DNA from: Eretmocerus hayati
Taxonomy: Eukaryota; Arthropoda; Insecta; Hymenoptera; Aphelinidae
Reading direction: 5' to 3'
Assembly: GCA_029851415.1 (NCBI GenBank)
Contig: CM056742.1
Coordinates: 152,711,121 to 152,775,120, forward strand
Length of the DNA: 64,000 bases
Shown here: piece after piece, positions 1 to 13,087 of the stretch
Position numbering within the stretch: the first letter of the stretch is position 1
Layout of the letters: the number at the start of each line of letters is the position of its first letter
The notes under the pieces: model-generated
Told to the model about the DNA's origin: nothing
The model's input: the letters and a program-made list of their open reading frames with translations, nothing else
The model's database searches: none
Translations under genes and position numbers: made by a program

Positions 1-203
1 GTGAAATCGATTTTTATAGGTTAGGGTATAATCCCAGAATGATTTGCGGGACTACTTATGAAGAAGTGGAAAACTTTTCAATTGTTGAGCGATGCTGCTC
101 TATTCTGAGTTTCCCTTCGAAACACGTCTCGAGTATATTTAAAAACTCGTATCGACCGTTCTTAACTATACATAGGCTTTCTTGACTATATAATGACAAA
201 GTT

Positions 204-803
204 ACATTTGGTCTAATGGTTAAGGGAGTAACCTCGGTAGAAGATCCACCGATCAGATTTTGATCAAACTTGGCAGAGAGATGTATTTGCGTGTCAATTG
301 GACACAGTCAAAATTTCACGAGCATTGGCTACTCCTGAGTTAAACCATCAGCATAAACATTTTTAGAGGTTATACACGCTGTCTTATGGGGCATCGCGAT
401 GATTATTAGACTATAAAAGACTGACCGATCAGTTTTTGTTCAAATCTTGCTCACTTATATATCTTAATACAAAGAACGTGCTCGAACTTTTTTTCAAGCT
501 TTGGTTAGCTTGGAAAAAAGTTCTGATTAATTTTCAGCGTGAAGTCACGAATAAGTCACAATTAAGACAAATTCGCCCATAATCAGGGATTGATATTTCA
601 TGATTCGTGAGTCGGATGCTTATGCAAGTTTATGTGAGGGTGTATTGAGATCTGATTAACACATAAGACACACATGTATGGCAAATTTGTGAAAGTTGAA
701 AAAAGTCGATCAATTTGACTCACGCGGTACCGAGGTTACTCCCTTAAGACACTCGCCTGGCAATCAAGAGGGTGCGTGTTCAAATCCCCATCGATAGGCA
801 TAA
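204..803 (+). repeat. tRNA-derived SINE-like sequence, split by a MITE
   Basis: Joining 204-223 to 744-803 gives a tRNA-like order: a D-arm/A-box like segment (TGGTCTAATGGTTAAGAC), an anticodon-arm like segment with loop CTGGCAA (GGC at the anticodon position), and a T-arm/B-box like segment (GTGTTCAAATCCCC). The acceptor stem does not pair, so this is not a working tRNA but the head of a tRNA-derived SINE or an old pseudogene. It is interrupted exactly at TTAA by the element at 224-743. The tail after 800 is AT-rich and I see no clear SINE end. Confidence 0.55.
224..743. mobile_element. TTAA-target MITE inserted in a tRNA-like SINE
   Basis: The ends are perfect inverted repeats (GGGAGTAACCTCGGTA at the left, TACCGAGGTTACTCCC at the right), each flanked by TTAA (220-223 and 744-747). 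Removing the element and one TTAA restores a continuous tRNA-like sequence, which is direct evidence of insertion. It is 520 bp long with no coding capacity. TTAA duplication is typical of piggyBac and some other DNA transposons, so this is a non-autonomous element of that kind; the exact superfamily is an inference. Confidence 0.8.
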
Positions 804-944
804 CTACCAAAATTCTTGTCAAATACATTTTTCATAAATTATTAAAAATTAAAATCACCAGGAAATCAACTGAAATGTGAATCAATTTTTTCATTGCAAT
901 ATCTAGAATGTTGAAAAGTTTGGTTTTGAATTATTTGACTCAAT

Positions 945-1090
945 CCTAAGAGTGATAATTAACTCACGTTGGAGTGAAATTTGACTCCAGCTTGGAGTGA
1001 TGAATCACTCCAGTTCGGTGCGCACGGAACTGACTCATAGCTTTGAGTAAAATTTCCCTCCAAGGGAGTGAAATTTCACTCCAACGGGTT
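945..1090. repeat. Cluster of short inverted GGAGTGAAAT motifs
   Basis: The motif GGAGTGAAATTT and its complement (AAATTTCACTCC, AATCACTCCAG) recur several times within about 145 bp, in both orientations, giving several small potential hairpins. No gene is seen. It is probably a MITE remnant or local foldback. Confidence 0.5.
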
Positions 1091-2584
1091 TAGAGAGCGC
1101 AAAAACGTCCCACCCAAAATAGTAGACTCGAAGTAATCCATATCGTCACAAAAATCACGTATGCACATACGGTGGCTTATAATCGAGCTTATAATACGCG
1201 ACACGCTCTTTTCCCTGCATCACAGCTAATACCTCGTTAAGGAAATAAAACGTTACACGATAACATACATATAGATATATTTTCAGAACACGAGGATCAA
1301 ACGGCAGCAAGCGCGTAAAAGCGGCACGCGACCAAATACATGTAAGCCCAAATTCAGAGCCACGCGACCGCTGTCTTGTCATAATACACCCTTAATGATC
1401 TATAGCACGTTATACAATATATCGGTGCGTATGTATAATGGCCGGGGCGCGTGCACTGATATAACTGAGAGCATCCGAGACATTCTGACAAGCTCATATT
1501 ATAAGCCTTGTGTGTACTTATCTCGGATGAAATGAGCTTTCAGAACGCGATTTGACGCCGAGATTTTGGATGAGACGGCGCGTTTTGTCGCGAGACGATC
1601 TATACTGGGGCTAATTTTTCTCAGGACCAATGCGGGACGGAAGGATGATACATGAAAAGATAACTGTGGGCGTTTATGGTACATTTGAAATATGCTGAAT
1701 GACCATTGGAGCGTTGAGCCCCTTTCGTATGATGGGTGCTGTGAGTGTATTTATCATCTCGTTGACACGAGAATTACCCGATGACACGAGATTGGGGGAG
1801 TGAGTTATTAATGTTTGTATAGTTTTGGCCCAGTGGAATATACAAGTTGGGTTGTCTTTTCGCTTGCATCATTTTGGCCATCATCCACGGTTATTCGCAC
1901 ATCATCATTTCCTTATCCCATAGGAGTCTTCACAACTGATGTCATAACTGTCAAAGTCAAATGGTTGTAAAAATTTCTTGAAACTTTGCTTGTCTTTTCC
2001 CACAATTTGTCATCGGTTCTTATTCACTAATAATAATCAATCAGTTTGGCCGAATTCCAATGAGATTTATTGATTTACAGTCATTACATGAAAAATGGAA
2101 ATTTGAGCATTAACCAAGGCTGGCCTAGAAATTGAGATTAGAATTTGAAAGTTCTTAGTGATTGGTATACCTCAAGTCATTGAACAGGTTTTTCGAAGAT
2201 GGAACCATTAGGGCTGAAATATGGTGCGGAGGCAATGAATATCATGCGGCGGTCTCCCGCGTCGATCGAGGCATATCCGGGCGTATGTGTATGCACCAGA
2301 CTGCAGTTAGAACTTTCAGTCTGCACTATCATGATTCGATACTTGAGTACGGTAAGATCAAACGGTTCAGCCTTATGGTGCCCAAAAATTTCCAATTGTT
2401 TCATCGAGACCTGCATGTGCGTCGGAATCTAGTTGGAATCATCTTTTAGGATCTAAATTTGATTGAGTGATGGATATTTGAAATCTAAACGTCAAAATAA
2501 ATGTTGAACTTTTTGCTACAGTTACCTCAAGGTCTAGAGGATAGTAAAATCCGGTAGAATTCAAGATATGAGCAAAATAATGTA
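1091..2584. other. Intergenic, no supported gene
   Basis: Short open frames occur on both strands (for example about 2160-2450, where three overlap), but they conflict with each other, mostly lack sensible starts and show no recognisable domain. No RNA gene or clear repeat was found. Confidence 0.5.
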
Positions 2585-3619
2585 CCGTCAACCGGGGTAA
2601 CTTTGGAACAGGGGGGGGGGGAGGGGGGTATCTTTGGAACAGCCCATGAAAGAGTGGTTATTACGTACAATTGGACAGGTAGATGATTCTAAGGCCTTAA
2701 TACCGGTTTCCTACACTTGGGGCAAGCATGAACAATGTTTTGCATTGGCGCAAGGGCCTCGATCAGCTATTAATACTTTATGAGCTGACTTCTTCAGAAG
2801 TATGTTTTCGAGTCAACAAACAGTCTCTCGGAAAGAGTGGTGTGTGGTTCCGATTTCAGCAGTTCAAATCCAAGGTAGCTGAGCTAGATTTCACTTGACT
2901 GTACACATATCTGGACGAATCCATTGTTACATTGGAGTACCCTTAGCCAATTTCAATTTTGTAGAGTAAAATCTGACAAGTACGTATTTTTTTCAGAAAC
3001 TAGGGTAACTTTGGAACACTTGTTCATGTACTCTCAATTATTTCCCAAGATCTATATCATCATCAAATTCTACTTACTTGAGTAGTCGTTGATGAGAGCT
3101 TCAAAATGACCCAAGGAATGTCTCATTTCGACCCATGGAAGCCAGGTTATGGTAATTTTTGTCAGAAACCGACTGTGAAGGTATTTTCCTCCTCGAGAGT
3201 TAGCCGCGACGCGGGCAGTGAGGTATGCTGAAGGTGTCTATGCTTGATTGTAGAAGTGAAATTCAACCAAATGGACTTTTACTATAGGTCAATGGAAAGC
3301 TAAGAGCCTCAGCTTTTGATTACCGATGGTGAAAATCGATGGCGTGATCTGGTTTATGAATCAATTGACGAATGAATAATGATAATAATTTCCGTTCCCA
3401 AGTTACCCCAGTCCGCGTCTAACTTTGGAACACGACTTTCAGCGCTCTTTGCTCCAACCAGAGATGTCCGAATGGACCTCATAAATACCACAATCGAAAG
3501 CTGAAACTGTAAGCCTTCGATTGACCAGAGATACAATGCACTTTTGATGTAAGACGTACAAGTTTCGCGAGGTTTAAGGAAAAAATGCAATTTTGTTCCA
3601 AAGTTACCCCGGTTGACAG
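2585..3619. mobile_element. TIR DNA transposon, non-autonomous, TA target
   Basis: Terminal inverted repeats of about 25 bp begin CCGTCAACCGGGGTAACTT at the left and, read from the right end inward, CTGTCAACCGGGGTAACTT. TA flanks both ends (2583-2584 and 3620-3621). The subterminal motif TAACTTTGGAACA recurs inside at about 3005 and 3421. A G-rich tract lies just inside the left TIR (2611-2627). No transposase frame is present. The left end resembles that of the larger foldback starting at 30896 (TA then CCGTAAATCGAGGTGACTT), so both probably belong to one unclassified superfamily. Confidence 0.75.
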
Positions 3620-4550
3620 TACTCAACTATCTCTAAAAATTCCCACGATGGTTAATCATATCGTTGGAAAAAATTCTGCAGATGTAAATCCCACAATCAT
3701 GGTATGTACTGTGAATCCAAAAAAGATGCCCAAGTAAGTATGGTAAATTTCAAAAAAGATTCTCGTGAAGTTGTGTATAAATCGGTTATCTGGAAAAACA
3801 TGGACACCACGGAATACGGATGATATCAACCCCTTCGACATACATCCTGCCGAGGTCCATCTCTGAGCCGGAAATCGCAAGATGGCATCGACCGAGAAGA
3901 CGAGGAGAACAGGAAAATTCAGGAATTCGATTCAATAGCTTCATGATTTGGACACTCCAGGGATTCGATTCCAGAATCCTGAAAATTTAGGTTCTTCGTT
4001 TGATTGCGTGCGATGATGAATGAATAATTCGAGAAAAGTACGACTTCAGCCTGCTTTTTCGTCGAGCGATGAGATCATTGAATTCTTGGATTCTTGCATG
4101 AACCCTTTTAAAATATTTCTCGTCTTGATTCGATAACGTTTTTCTCACTCTGAGAGTCAAATAATCTAAGAATATTTCTATGAAGAGATTAGAGTGTCTT
4201 AAGCTTTGAAAATCCGCGAACGAAAAACGCTCCGAAATAGCACTGTGTTTATTCCTCGCAGTGTATTTTTTATATGAATTTCCTCAGTTCTGAGACTATA
4301 GATAACTCCTTTCCCCCCCCCCCCCCCTTACTTTTTACAAAAGTCTTGCCTGGCGAGTATGATTGCTTCTCCGTCAGTTACATTGCACTGCCCTAAAAGC
4401 ATAAATCTTGTGATCAAGATTCTGTAAATGTGTGATGCCCCACATTAATGAGTCTGCACTTCACTGTTAGAACCATGACCAGTATATCTAAAATGGCACA
4501 AATATTTCCTCCAAGGTAACTGTTTCCCATAGATGTGGTATCCAAGTACT
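3620..4550. other. Intergenic, with a C15 homopolymer
   Basis: No supported gene. A run of 15 C lies at 4313-4327. The rest is mixed AT-rich sequence without clear repeats. Confidence 0.5.
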
Positions 4551-4762
4551 ATTGGATATCATTTTTCTGAAGCATGCAGCAGTTCATTCTGGCTCTTGAA
4601 TGAAATTAAATATCAAGCAAACTGCTGACGAGTCTTCATCTCAGTAACTTCCTGCCATTGAATGCCATTTTTCTGGACCATGTAGAAGCTCATTTTGGCT
4701 CTTGAGCGGAATGAAATATCAGGAGAACTGCTGGCGAGTATTGATCTCAGTAACTCCTTCTA
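4551..4762 (+). repeat. Two-copy tandem repeat, 106-bp unit
   Basis: Copy one runs from 4551 to 4656 and copy two from 4657 to about 4762. Both share CATTTTTCTG, GGCTCTTGA, AAATATCA, AACTGCTG, CGAGT and ATCTCAGTAACT in the same order with substitutions between. This is an old local duplication with no coding content. Confidence 0.7.
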
Positions 4763-7700
4763 ATTTGTGAAGGAGCAAGCATTTATAGCAGGAAAATCAT
4801 ATCCGTTTAGGAAGAAAACAATTGTCAAAAGCTCCATTTGCGCACAGGGATAGAACAATTTGACAGCTAAGTTAGTAAAATTAGTACAACCACGTATTGT
4901 TTCAGTGTGAACGGGCGAAAACAATCATTTTATTTTCATGAAACAGCAGTTGGGTTTGAAGGATTGCACCGACTTTTTCATAGACTCGCGAGTCTGTGAT
5001 TGTTATGATCCTCTCACATAAGTGTAGTAACATGGACTCATCATCCGTATATTTCCGTCAGCCGAATGAGCTCCCTTTATCTCACTGTGGGTTGTATCTC
5101 ATGCTACAACGGATTATCAGGTGGTGGCTGACCACGAGCAACTCTTCATCTTAATCGATGAAAAAAAAAAACCGATTGAAATGCTCATGGGGCCGTGCAA
5201 ATAATAGCTGAAACAGTTTTCATCGCTCCATACAAATTAATTTAATTCGTGAGCCAAATTATATTCAAACGCAGGTCATTGACTTGAACTCTCTACTCCA
5301 CAACGACTAAAGCTTCTAGAATAACAATTTGAAACGCTCATCATCACGCGATGAAATGGATTTATTAACCCTCGGTCTAACCTTAAGCAACGTTGCGTCT
5401 GAAGCTTCCATCAAAAAGCTGCAACTTGATCCAAAAACTTATAATTCGCACCTCCACTTCCTGATAACAGACATCTCTCTTAGCCATTCAAAACCAAAGC
5501 GATCACATAGCTGAGTTTAATAATTTTCTTGAACCCTCCTCGATTCAACTGCATAACGATCAAGTGGCGCTGACGTAACGACTCGAGTCACGTGAAGGGG
5601 TGCTCATCAGATGCAACATTTTAGTCACGCGATCAAGTGACTTATTCTATATACGACCATCGCACTTGTTTAGCTTCACGATGAGTTCAATATTCACAAC
5701 ACCTGCGTTTAACTGTAGATATGTACTTTTACAGTCTCATGTACGAGTTCATAGAGTAGAAGTTATATCAACGAAAGCCTCGGATAAAAATTTAATCTGG
5801 CCACGGTACAGGCTAATGACAGATAATAGGATTTATTTGCAAAATTAGCCAACGGCCAGTCTGCGCCACGAGCTCGATGCGAATCGGGACTAACTTTTGC
5901 TTCTACAAGGCACGAGACTGTCCTCTGCTTTGCGTTTCCTGCAAATGAGCTTTGAGTTTCGTAGTTTTAGTGATGATACTGTACCAGGATGAAGGCATCA
6001 AATTAATTTTCTGTAGACTTTTCATGACTTTATTTTATCAACATTGCTTCTTCGTTTGTATGAATTTTGAATGGTGATTTGAGTAAGTTACTGATCGTCT
6101 ATTTAAGACCAGAGAAGAGAATAGATATTAGCTCTCAAACCTCTGTCACCAAGTGTATACGAACTCAAAGATGTTTGAGAGCGTAGGTACCGTATCTTGT
6201 TAAAACCCAAATTCTATGCATTTCGTCCAACTCTGAAGAGTTACTCAGTATTCTTTGGATTAATATTCAGTTACATCTGATCTTACATCTGATTACATTG
6301 AAATTTGCTCCAGAATTTCGGATGAAGCAATTTGATTTTTCACAAATATTTCGAACAACGGTGGCACTGTTCATTTCTACACAAAATCATCGGACCCTAT
6401 CAGAGGAAAGGAATATGGTTTGGCCGGTTACTGAAAAAGTGATCGATTCTAATGACTCTTACAATTTACTAAATCATATAGTACCCGCCGGAATGGATGG
6501 AACAGGGACACCTTCACAAATTAAGCGATTGCTCGGACGCTCCTGGGTCCTTAATGATTTCTCAAAGAGTATTCGAAAGATGAGAAAAAAACTAGCCATT
6601 TATGTTCCTTGAAGATTTTCCAACCCATGATTCATGTATTTAATTTGGCCTCGAAAAATGAAAAATTTTCCATCTCAGTCAATCATCGACCATTCATCAA
6701 AAAATCATGACGGAGCGAATATATTTTGTGGGATCTTATTCTATCTCTCTTCAAGACCTTCGAAATCATTTTTCTATAATATTACTCTACAATTCTTCAC
6801 ACCTGAGATACATACGAGCGATCAGGTGAAAAATTTCGCACGTGTCAAGGGTAGCGGAACTATGCGAAAAGAAATGCGTAATCCACGATTTCGACCAAAG
6901 CCTTCTTAATTCCACAAATTACAAATCCGGTTTGTATTAGAATGTACTCGAAACGAGCTCTCGACAGTGAATGCCGTAGCCGTGTAACCCGGCCGCAAAA
7001 ATCCATTGACATCATATTTTGGAATTTTAATGTTACAAAAGTTGAAATAAATTGTCGAGTCATTGTTATTGTCTAACTTATACTCGACAACTTGTCGTTT
7101 AGCTCAAATTATGAAACATTGAAGAAGAATGAGAACGACTGGGTGACCATGTACTTCCTAACCTATATATAGTATGAGTACATTATCGTGTCGCTCTATT
7201 ATCCGGTTTTCTTGCGATTTGAGCTTAACGAGGAGAATACTCGTTCAAGTTAGAAGTTAGACAATACCAAGTATGCGGTTTCTCGTTGTTTACCCCAAAT
7301 CGAAGGCGAGAATTCGAGTAAAGAGGGAGCAAAATTCAGTTTGCATGGCTAGTGGTTAAAGAAGAAAAAAAGTATACCTCTATATCACCACAACAAAATT
7401 TCTTTGCTTAATCAGTCGTGAATCGGATGTAAAATATCGTAGAGCAATGTTTCAAGGAAAACAACTTCAAAAGAGTTACAAGATCCCACAAGAATTTTCC
7501 GCTATCATAATTCCCCGATGAATGATCAATTATTGCCTAATATAGATATTTTTCGACTTTTCACAGCCAATTAAAGCTATGAATTTTCGGTCGAAAGGAC
7601 AAAAATTGGTAACATACATTTTATTTTTCAAATTCTTTAAGAAAGATTGCCGTGGCCTCCAAGCGCGTCGAATTAATCTCGTTTTAATAAAGGTATCCGT

Positions 7701-7935
7701 GTCCCATCCATTTCGTCGAGTACTGTGAATGTCAAGAGGGCGTCGGATTTCCACATCGTTGATCTCTTGAAATCTCTGTGAATTTTCGAGCATTCGAGGT
7801 GATTTGAAGTAACGCTGATTCTAAAGCTGGGATTAACGACTGCCTTCGCCATAGCCAAGCATATCATATGTTTGGATACAGAAGACTACAAATCCCACCC
7901 TAGAAAACCGAAGAATTGAAGTTGCTATCTGAACT
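4763..7935. other. Intergenic, no supported gene
   Basis: The open frames at 6298-6612 (104 codons, non-ATG start) and 6634-6909 have no recognisable domain and are probably chance. Around 7180-7330 is a decayed relative of the foldback at 16096-16464, sharing TTGCGATTTG and a CTCGT/ACGAG pattern. An A run lies near 5160. Confidence 0.45.
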
Positions 7936-8826
7936 TACTACCGGTCAGAAGTTTGTGCACACCTAAAAAAAAAATCTCGATTTTGCTCACTCGACTGCTT
8001 GGATCTCCTTGGTCCAAAATAACTCTACTTGGGCTCATTTTGTAGCTTTTTTCAATCACTTTAAGAGCTATTTGGTATTCTTTCTGCGCAGCTCAATGGG
8101 TTTTCGCAAGACCAATCTGGAGACTTGTAGAATTTCATAAAAATCGGGTCATTACGCAAACTTCCTCAAGTCTGGCGGAAATTGATGGATTTACATGATT
8201 CAAGGAGCTTCTGGAAGTAGAAGTCAAGAGCTTCAAAATCTATTTTTGAAACTTATTCTAGCTAATTTCTGATCCGAGCTGTGACTGTTTTTGTAAGGGA
8301 AGATTTTTCTCGAAGAAGAGTCCCGAAAACCACGAAAGGTGAAAAAAATCGGCCGCACGGTGGTACTCCTCTGAGTTTTTCCAAGTTTTTTCGTGTTGTT
8401 GGCGAGAGGAACCAAGATCAGTGCTTATACCTGTGAAAAAATGAGTCCATTCATAATTTCTCAATGACTGGTCCTTTTTTCGAGAAAAATCATCCTCTAC
8501 AAAAAGAGTCATAGCTCGGACCAGAAACAAGCTAGAATGACTTTCAAAAGCGGATTTTGAAGCTCTTGACTTCTACTTTCAGATGCTTTTTGAATCATCT
8601 AAATTCATCGATTTCCGCCAGACTTGCGGAGGTTTGCGTAATGACCCGAAATTCTACAAGGCAGATTGAGCTGTGCAGGAAAAATATCTAGAAGCTCTTG
8701 AAGTGCTTGAATGAAGCTACAAAATGAGGCCAAGTAGAGTTATTTTGGACCCAGGAGATCCGAGCAGTTGAGTGAGCAATATCGAAATTTTTTCTTTAGG
8801 TGTGCACAAACTTTTGACCGGTAGTG
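7936..8826. mobile_element. Foldback MITE with Tc1-type ends
   Basis: The outer ends match as inverted repeats (ACTACCGGTCAGAAGTTTGT against ACTACCGGTCAAAAGTTTGT). The pairing continues inward through blocks such as TGCACACCTA, TCACTCGACTGCTTGGATC and the CGGGTCATTACGCAAAC region, so most of the 891 bp can fold into one hairpin. ACTACCGGTCAAAAGTTTG is typical of Tc1/mariner termini. The right end is flanked by TA; the left flank is mutated. The open frames inside are products of the palindrome, not genes. Confidence 0.8.
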
Positions 8827-9486
8827 TACGATCTCGAAAATTCATCGACAAATGTATGAACTCCTGCAATGTCGACGACTCTGACGTCCCCTTAAGTGAT
8901 ATCAGCACATTATTCCATGTTCTTCTCGGAATGTGAATCAGAAATGACTGCGTGATAGTTTCTCACTCCGTCATATGTTCCAACTAAGATTCGAATGTGA
9001 AGTGATATGTCCAAAAATGGGTTATATGATAACTATTCAAGTTGGAACAATGTATAAATTTATTGGCTACAATCTCATGAGTGAAGAGAGAAATTTTCAA
9101 CATTAGGCCGAGTGTTCATACACTTCGATACCAGATTCTCCCCTTATTACCTAAAAAATCTGGAAAAGTCTTAAAAAGTATTCCAGCATCTATAAATCAA
9201 ATCCTTTTGGATATGAGTATCACTTTTTGATTCCTTGATAGGTGCAAAAATCCATCAGTTGTTTGGAGTCACATGATTCTATACCAATTAATTGTTTTCA
9301 AAAAGTACGCTTTATTTCGACACCAATGTAGAATATAATTTCTTTATCAGTAATGTATTTAAGCTCCAAAGGACCAAGCGAATGTTGATGATTAAAATAT
9401 TCTGGTCCTAGTTACATTTCAAGATTCTGTGAGGTACTTGTGGATCAAATTCTCCACAACATTGTTTGTCAGATTCGGCATTTCCT
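8827..9486. other. Downstream flank of gene A, no gene seen
   Basis: This is the 3' side of the minus-strand gene A. I see no strong AATAAA; TATAAA overlapping the stop codon (about 9485-9490 on the minus strand) is a weak candidate poly(A) signal. No other feature is supported. Confidence 0.4.
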
Positions 9487-11924
9487 TTATACAAATTTGG
9501 GACGGAACTCGTTCCTATTTTCCAAAATTGAGTCAATTAAATTGACGTAAAAATTCAAAAGAGTGTTCAACCTTTCCGTCCTATCTTGCTCGTGTTGTAT
9601 AAACTTTTTTTCTGATTCATTCGTAACTGATGGCTTATTTCTCAAGAGTTGTGGAGGCATCACCTCTTCATGTCTTGTATCGCTTCCTTGTTGATATAAT
9701 ACATCTTTTTGCCCATTCAAATCAATCATGTCTCTATGTTTATCATTTTCGTTTTCAAATGTTCGGTAAGTGAAGTCTCTGTCGAATCGATTCTTCAAGC
9801 CTCGCAGTTGCCCAAGTTTCTCATTATCGACCGGTGTCGAGCTTGCTTCTGATATCTCAAATTTCAAACGGTTTGAAAATGATTGAATTTTCAGAAGAAG
9901 TGCATCATATTCTTCCTGAACAGTATCGACGCTGATTGGTGCAGCTAAACTCTGAAAATTTAATTCCAAAATTAGGAATGTCAGTTTAGATACAGCGTAT
10001 GTCACGACTTACAATTGAATGAAAACCCTATCTTCTCGTTTCCGTCATATACTCTCCAACTTCAATGGATTTGTTGAAATCTTAAGATGTGAGTCAAAGA
10101 TTTTCATTGGATCTAGGGATCCCTGTATTGAATGAGAATTGAGTGACATCTATTGTTCAGGGTATACAAAATTCGTGTAGAGATGAATAATTCGAATCTG
10201 ATATGGTTCAGACTTCCATCCAGACAAAGTTTACTCAATAACCAGGATGGTAAAATCGAGTGGTTGGTAATGGACTGTTAAAATGTGCCGAGGATTATGC
10301 CATATTCAAAGGATTTCCCCGCTGATGGTGGAATAACTGTACGGAGTAATGAAACATCATGACCATCTGTGATTATATTTTTATAATGCTGTCATGGTAC
10401 TATTTCATAGTTTTTTGAGATAACTTTCGTTACTCTAGAATTTCGTGTACAAAATAATTGGAATTATTTTTCGTCACTTTCCAATCTGAAAGTCATGAAT
10501 CCATCAGTGATCTGGCGTTACAAAAATATTCAAACATGCGCCTATTCTGTCATGAAGAATCGCATTGTCGTAGAATATACAAGACATCATTTACATCCCG
10601 CTCACGATTTTAATTTGGTTGTGCCATGGAGGAAACCGATATGTTCCAAAAGTGGGATCATAGCATTATCCAGTTTTGAATCTTGAATTGAATGCTTTTC
10701 ATGGACTAGTTTGTTCTATTCAATTAAGGTACAAAACAACGCATTCCGGGCATTTAATGTTACCCTTCTTCAGGTCAAATATTTATCTTATCTGGAACTG
10801 AGAATTAACCTGATGAAATAAAAAATCAAGAATCGCTAGTCAACTTTAAAAGTCTATTGATATTGAAATTGAACACGACTGAGCTGTACGATGAGTTGAT
10901 TCGAGTTGTGCAATGATAGTTGGTTAATAGAGATATGAAATTATGATCCTTGATATAGAGTGCCAGAATGGTCAGTTGCTCATATGTTTATTGTATGTTT
11001 CTAACATTTCCAATTGTCAATATCTAGGATAGATGAACTGTTGATCTCATATATTTATTGATTATTAGCAGTATTTCCAAGATATCCTTGTGTAAAAGGG
11101 CATTTATGCCCGTTTATTTTCTAAAAAATAAAAAAAAAATAAAAAAAATTTATAGTATAAAAGCTGTAAGGATTAAGACTCATCGCAGGTGTGGTGTTTT
11201 GTGGTCTCCTTGGAGATGAAGCCTAGTGCAGATCTTGATTCTCATAGGTTCCACTTCCGAGGAGATCACAAAATTCCGCACCTACATTGATAAGTCTTGA
11301 TCCTTCAAGTATCTAAACTTGAATTTCTCAGTTCCAAATTAGATTCCAAATGATATTCAACCTGAAGAAGGGCATCATTAGATGCCTGAAAGAAACGCGT
11401 CGTTTTGTTTCTTGAGTGTATAGAATAAATTAGTCCATGAAAAGCATTCAATTTAAAATCCATCAATAATCACTACTAAAAATTATTAGCGTAAAAAAAC
11501 AACATCATCTAATCTTGTTTATTCTGCTTGGATACGTCAGTGGAATTTCAATGTTCTAAATTTAACCACAAATAACTAACTTCTCATTAAAAAATTGAGT
11601 CTCTGATTTGATTATTATCGAAGCGAATCAGAACAAAATTACTAATCTCATCGTGTAGAAGAATTCTTTGTCTGAAATGGTTGCCGGTGTACTTGTGAGG
11701 AAGCTGATACACACGATCATGACAATATAAACTTATATTGTGTATGATTGTCGGCACCAGTACTTAGCAAAGCTCTTTCATTCTGCGGGCTAGAACTTGA
11801 ATTTCATCAAGGAAAAAATATTATAAATAAGTCAACTCACGGGAATCAATATCCAGCCAATGGAAATCAAAATAAGTTCGAAGTATAGCACCAATAATTT
11901 TGAATTAGCTTCACTAAAATTCAT
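9487..11924 (-). CDS. Gene A: small secreted helical protein, 2 exons
   Basis: The coding sequence is exon 1 11924-11841 (28 codons) joined to exon 2 9951-9487 (154 codons plus stop), 182 residues. The intron (9952-11840) starts GTGAGT, ends TTTTCAG and is phase 0. The open frame of exon 2 has no ATG at its head, so it needs an upstream exon. Exon 1 was found by matching genes B and C: it starts MNFSEANSKL, has a hydrophobic core (ILISIGWILIP), and the join gives SLAAPI, matching FAATI in B and C. After the signal peptide come charged helix-like segments at about 39-62 (YDALL, SF, L), 70-98 (L..L..L...F...F) and 145-172 (LLNFY). There are no cysteines in exon 2. The function is unknown. The promoter, splice sites and family match make the gene model strong; secretion is inferred from the signal peptide. 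Confidence 0.8.
10686..11453. mobile_element. Foldback element inside the intron of gene A
   Basis: The ends are inverted repeats (AATTGAATGCTTTTCATGG on each side, read inward). Matching continues through ACAAAAC and CCCTTCTTCAGGT. A second inner hairpin pairs about 11165-11215 with about 11255-11310 (GGATTAAGACT against AGTCTTGATCC). It lies wholly inside the gene A intron and largely accounts for that intron being about twice as long as those of B and C. No coding capacity. Confidence 0.75.
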
Positions 11925-11964
11925 CTCGCCAGTTTCAAGACAATATTGAAAACTATTCATTCAA

Positions 11965-11996
11965 TGGAAAATCTGCACGAGAGACTTCACTTTATA
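11965..11996 (-). promoter_or_regulatory. Core promoter of gene A (TATA and start site)
   Basis: Reading the minus strand, TATAAA starts at 11996 and an initiator-like TTCCATTG places an A at 11965, 31 bp downstream. The ATG follows at 11924 after a 40-nt leader. The same spacing is found for B and C. The transcription start is inferred from motif spacing only. Confidence 0.55.
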
Positions 11997-11999
11997 CAG

Positions 12000-12677
12000 G
12001 TCCATAACAATGGTAAATACCTTTGACAAATCATTGTATGATAAAGTTCATTGCCCGATTGTTCACAAAAGAAATCTGAACAATTAGACTATCTTGCATA
12101 CACTTAATCGTCTCAAAGAGTTCAATACGTCGTATTCGAGTTTAAAAAAACTTGTAACGATTGGTAGACGTATGAGTTGAGTCGTATCTAAAGGGTCGCA
12201 AAAACAATGAAACCTATAAGTCGGAGACAATTTTACGCGTGAGTATTTTCCGCTCGTCAACAGTCAATAGCCATCCTCTTTATGCTAACAAAGTAATGAA
12301 CTCAAGTTCATCAAATGAAGATGATAAGCCTCTCAATCAATTAGAAACACGTTTTTCAAATCATAACTGTGAGTCTACCCTGAAAGGAGTCACAATTGGA
12401 CAAACTGAATAATCAGGATGAACACGTTTGAACTCTGTGGTAAAAACATTCTGTAAAACAAAACCTCAAGTCATCACCCTCCAGGAGGTATTTCGAGGTC
12501 ATTGAGTTTGCTTATAGATCATGAACAATTGATCAGAATATGCCTTGATGTTTTGTAGTTTTGGTGTAAAAACTTGAATTTGATCAACTTATTGCAAAGA
12601 TATCCATCCAATTGAACCATTTCAGGCCCTTAGCTACTCCGTCAATGGGAATCATTCCAATAGAATCACATAGGAGG
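12000..12677. other. Upstream flank of gene A, no gene seen
   Basis: Non-coding sequence upstream of gene A. It does not show the long upstream homology that B and C share with each other. Confidence 0.4.
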
Positions 12678-13087
12678 CATTCCACGCGAAACAGGTCTAC
12701 GAGAAAGGGTCATGTCTCGGATTGTTTTCTTGGCTTTTCCATTCGATTCTCTGGTATAAAATATGAACTTTTCAACACCTATGAGACCCCATAAAAAATT
12801 TCCAGGTATCTGGGACACATTTTAATTCATCCTTTTAAATTATCTCCAACAACAAATTTGGGTATTTTTTCCAATAAAATTCACATTTCTCCAATCACAT
12901 CAGAAATACAGAAATGCGGTTTGCGACATTCGAAAGGACTTAAGAAAAACTATCGAAATCGATCTTGTGAAATTGATTTCCAGGTTATGAGTGGTTTTAG
13001 CAAGCAAAAGAATGAAAAGTACAAAAAATTTAATTTCTCAATGATTCAAGTTGTCGAAAATCTTCAATCGTCCCCGTCAGTGAATGG

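Noticed and set aside
9952..10005. Unspliced start of gene A at a GTG near 10005
   Set aside because: It would need a GTG start and place Glu and Asn in the hydrophobic core. A phase-matched signal-peptide exon at 11841-11924 with GT-AG sites and homology to B is far better.
9952..10012. A 61-bp intron just upstream of gene A exon 2
   Set aside because: A GTAAGT lies there, but the sequence before it has a stop in the required phase and no signal peptide.
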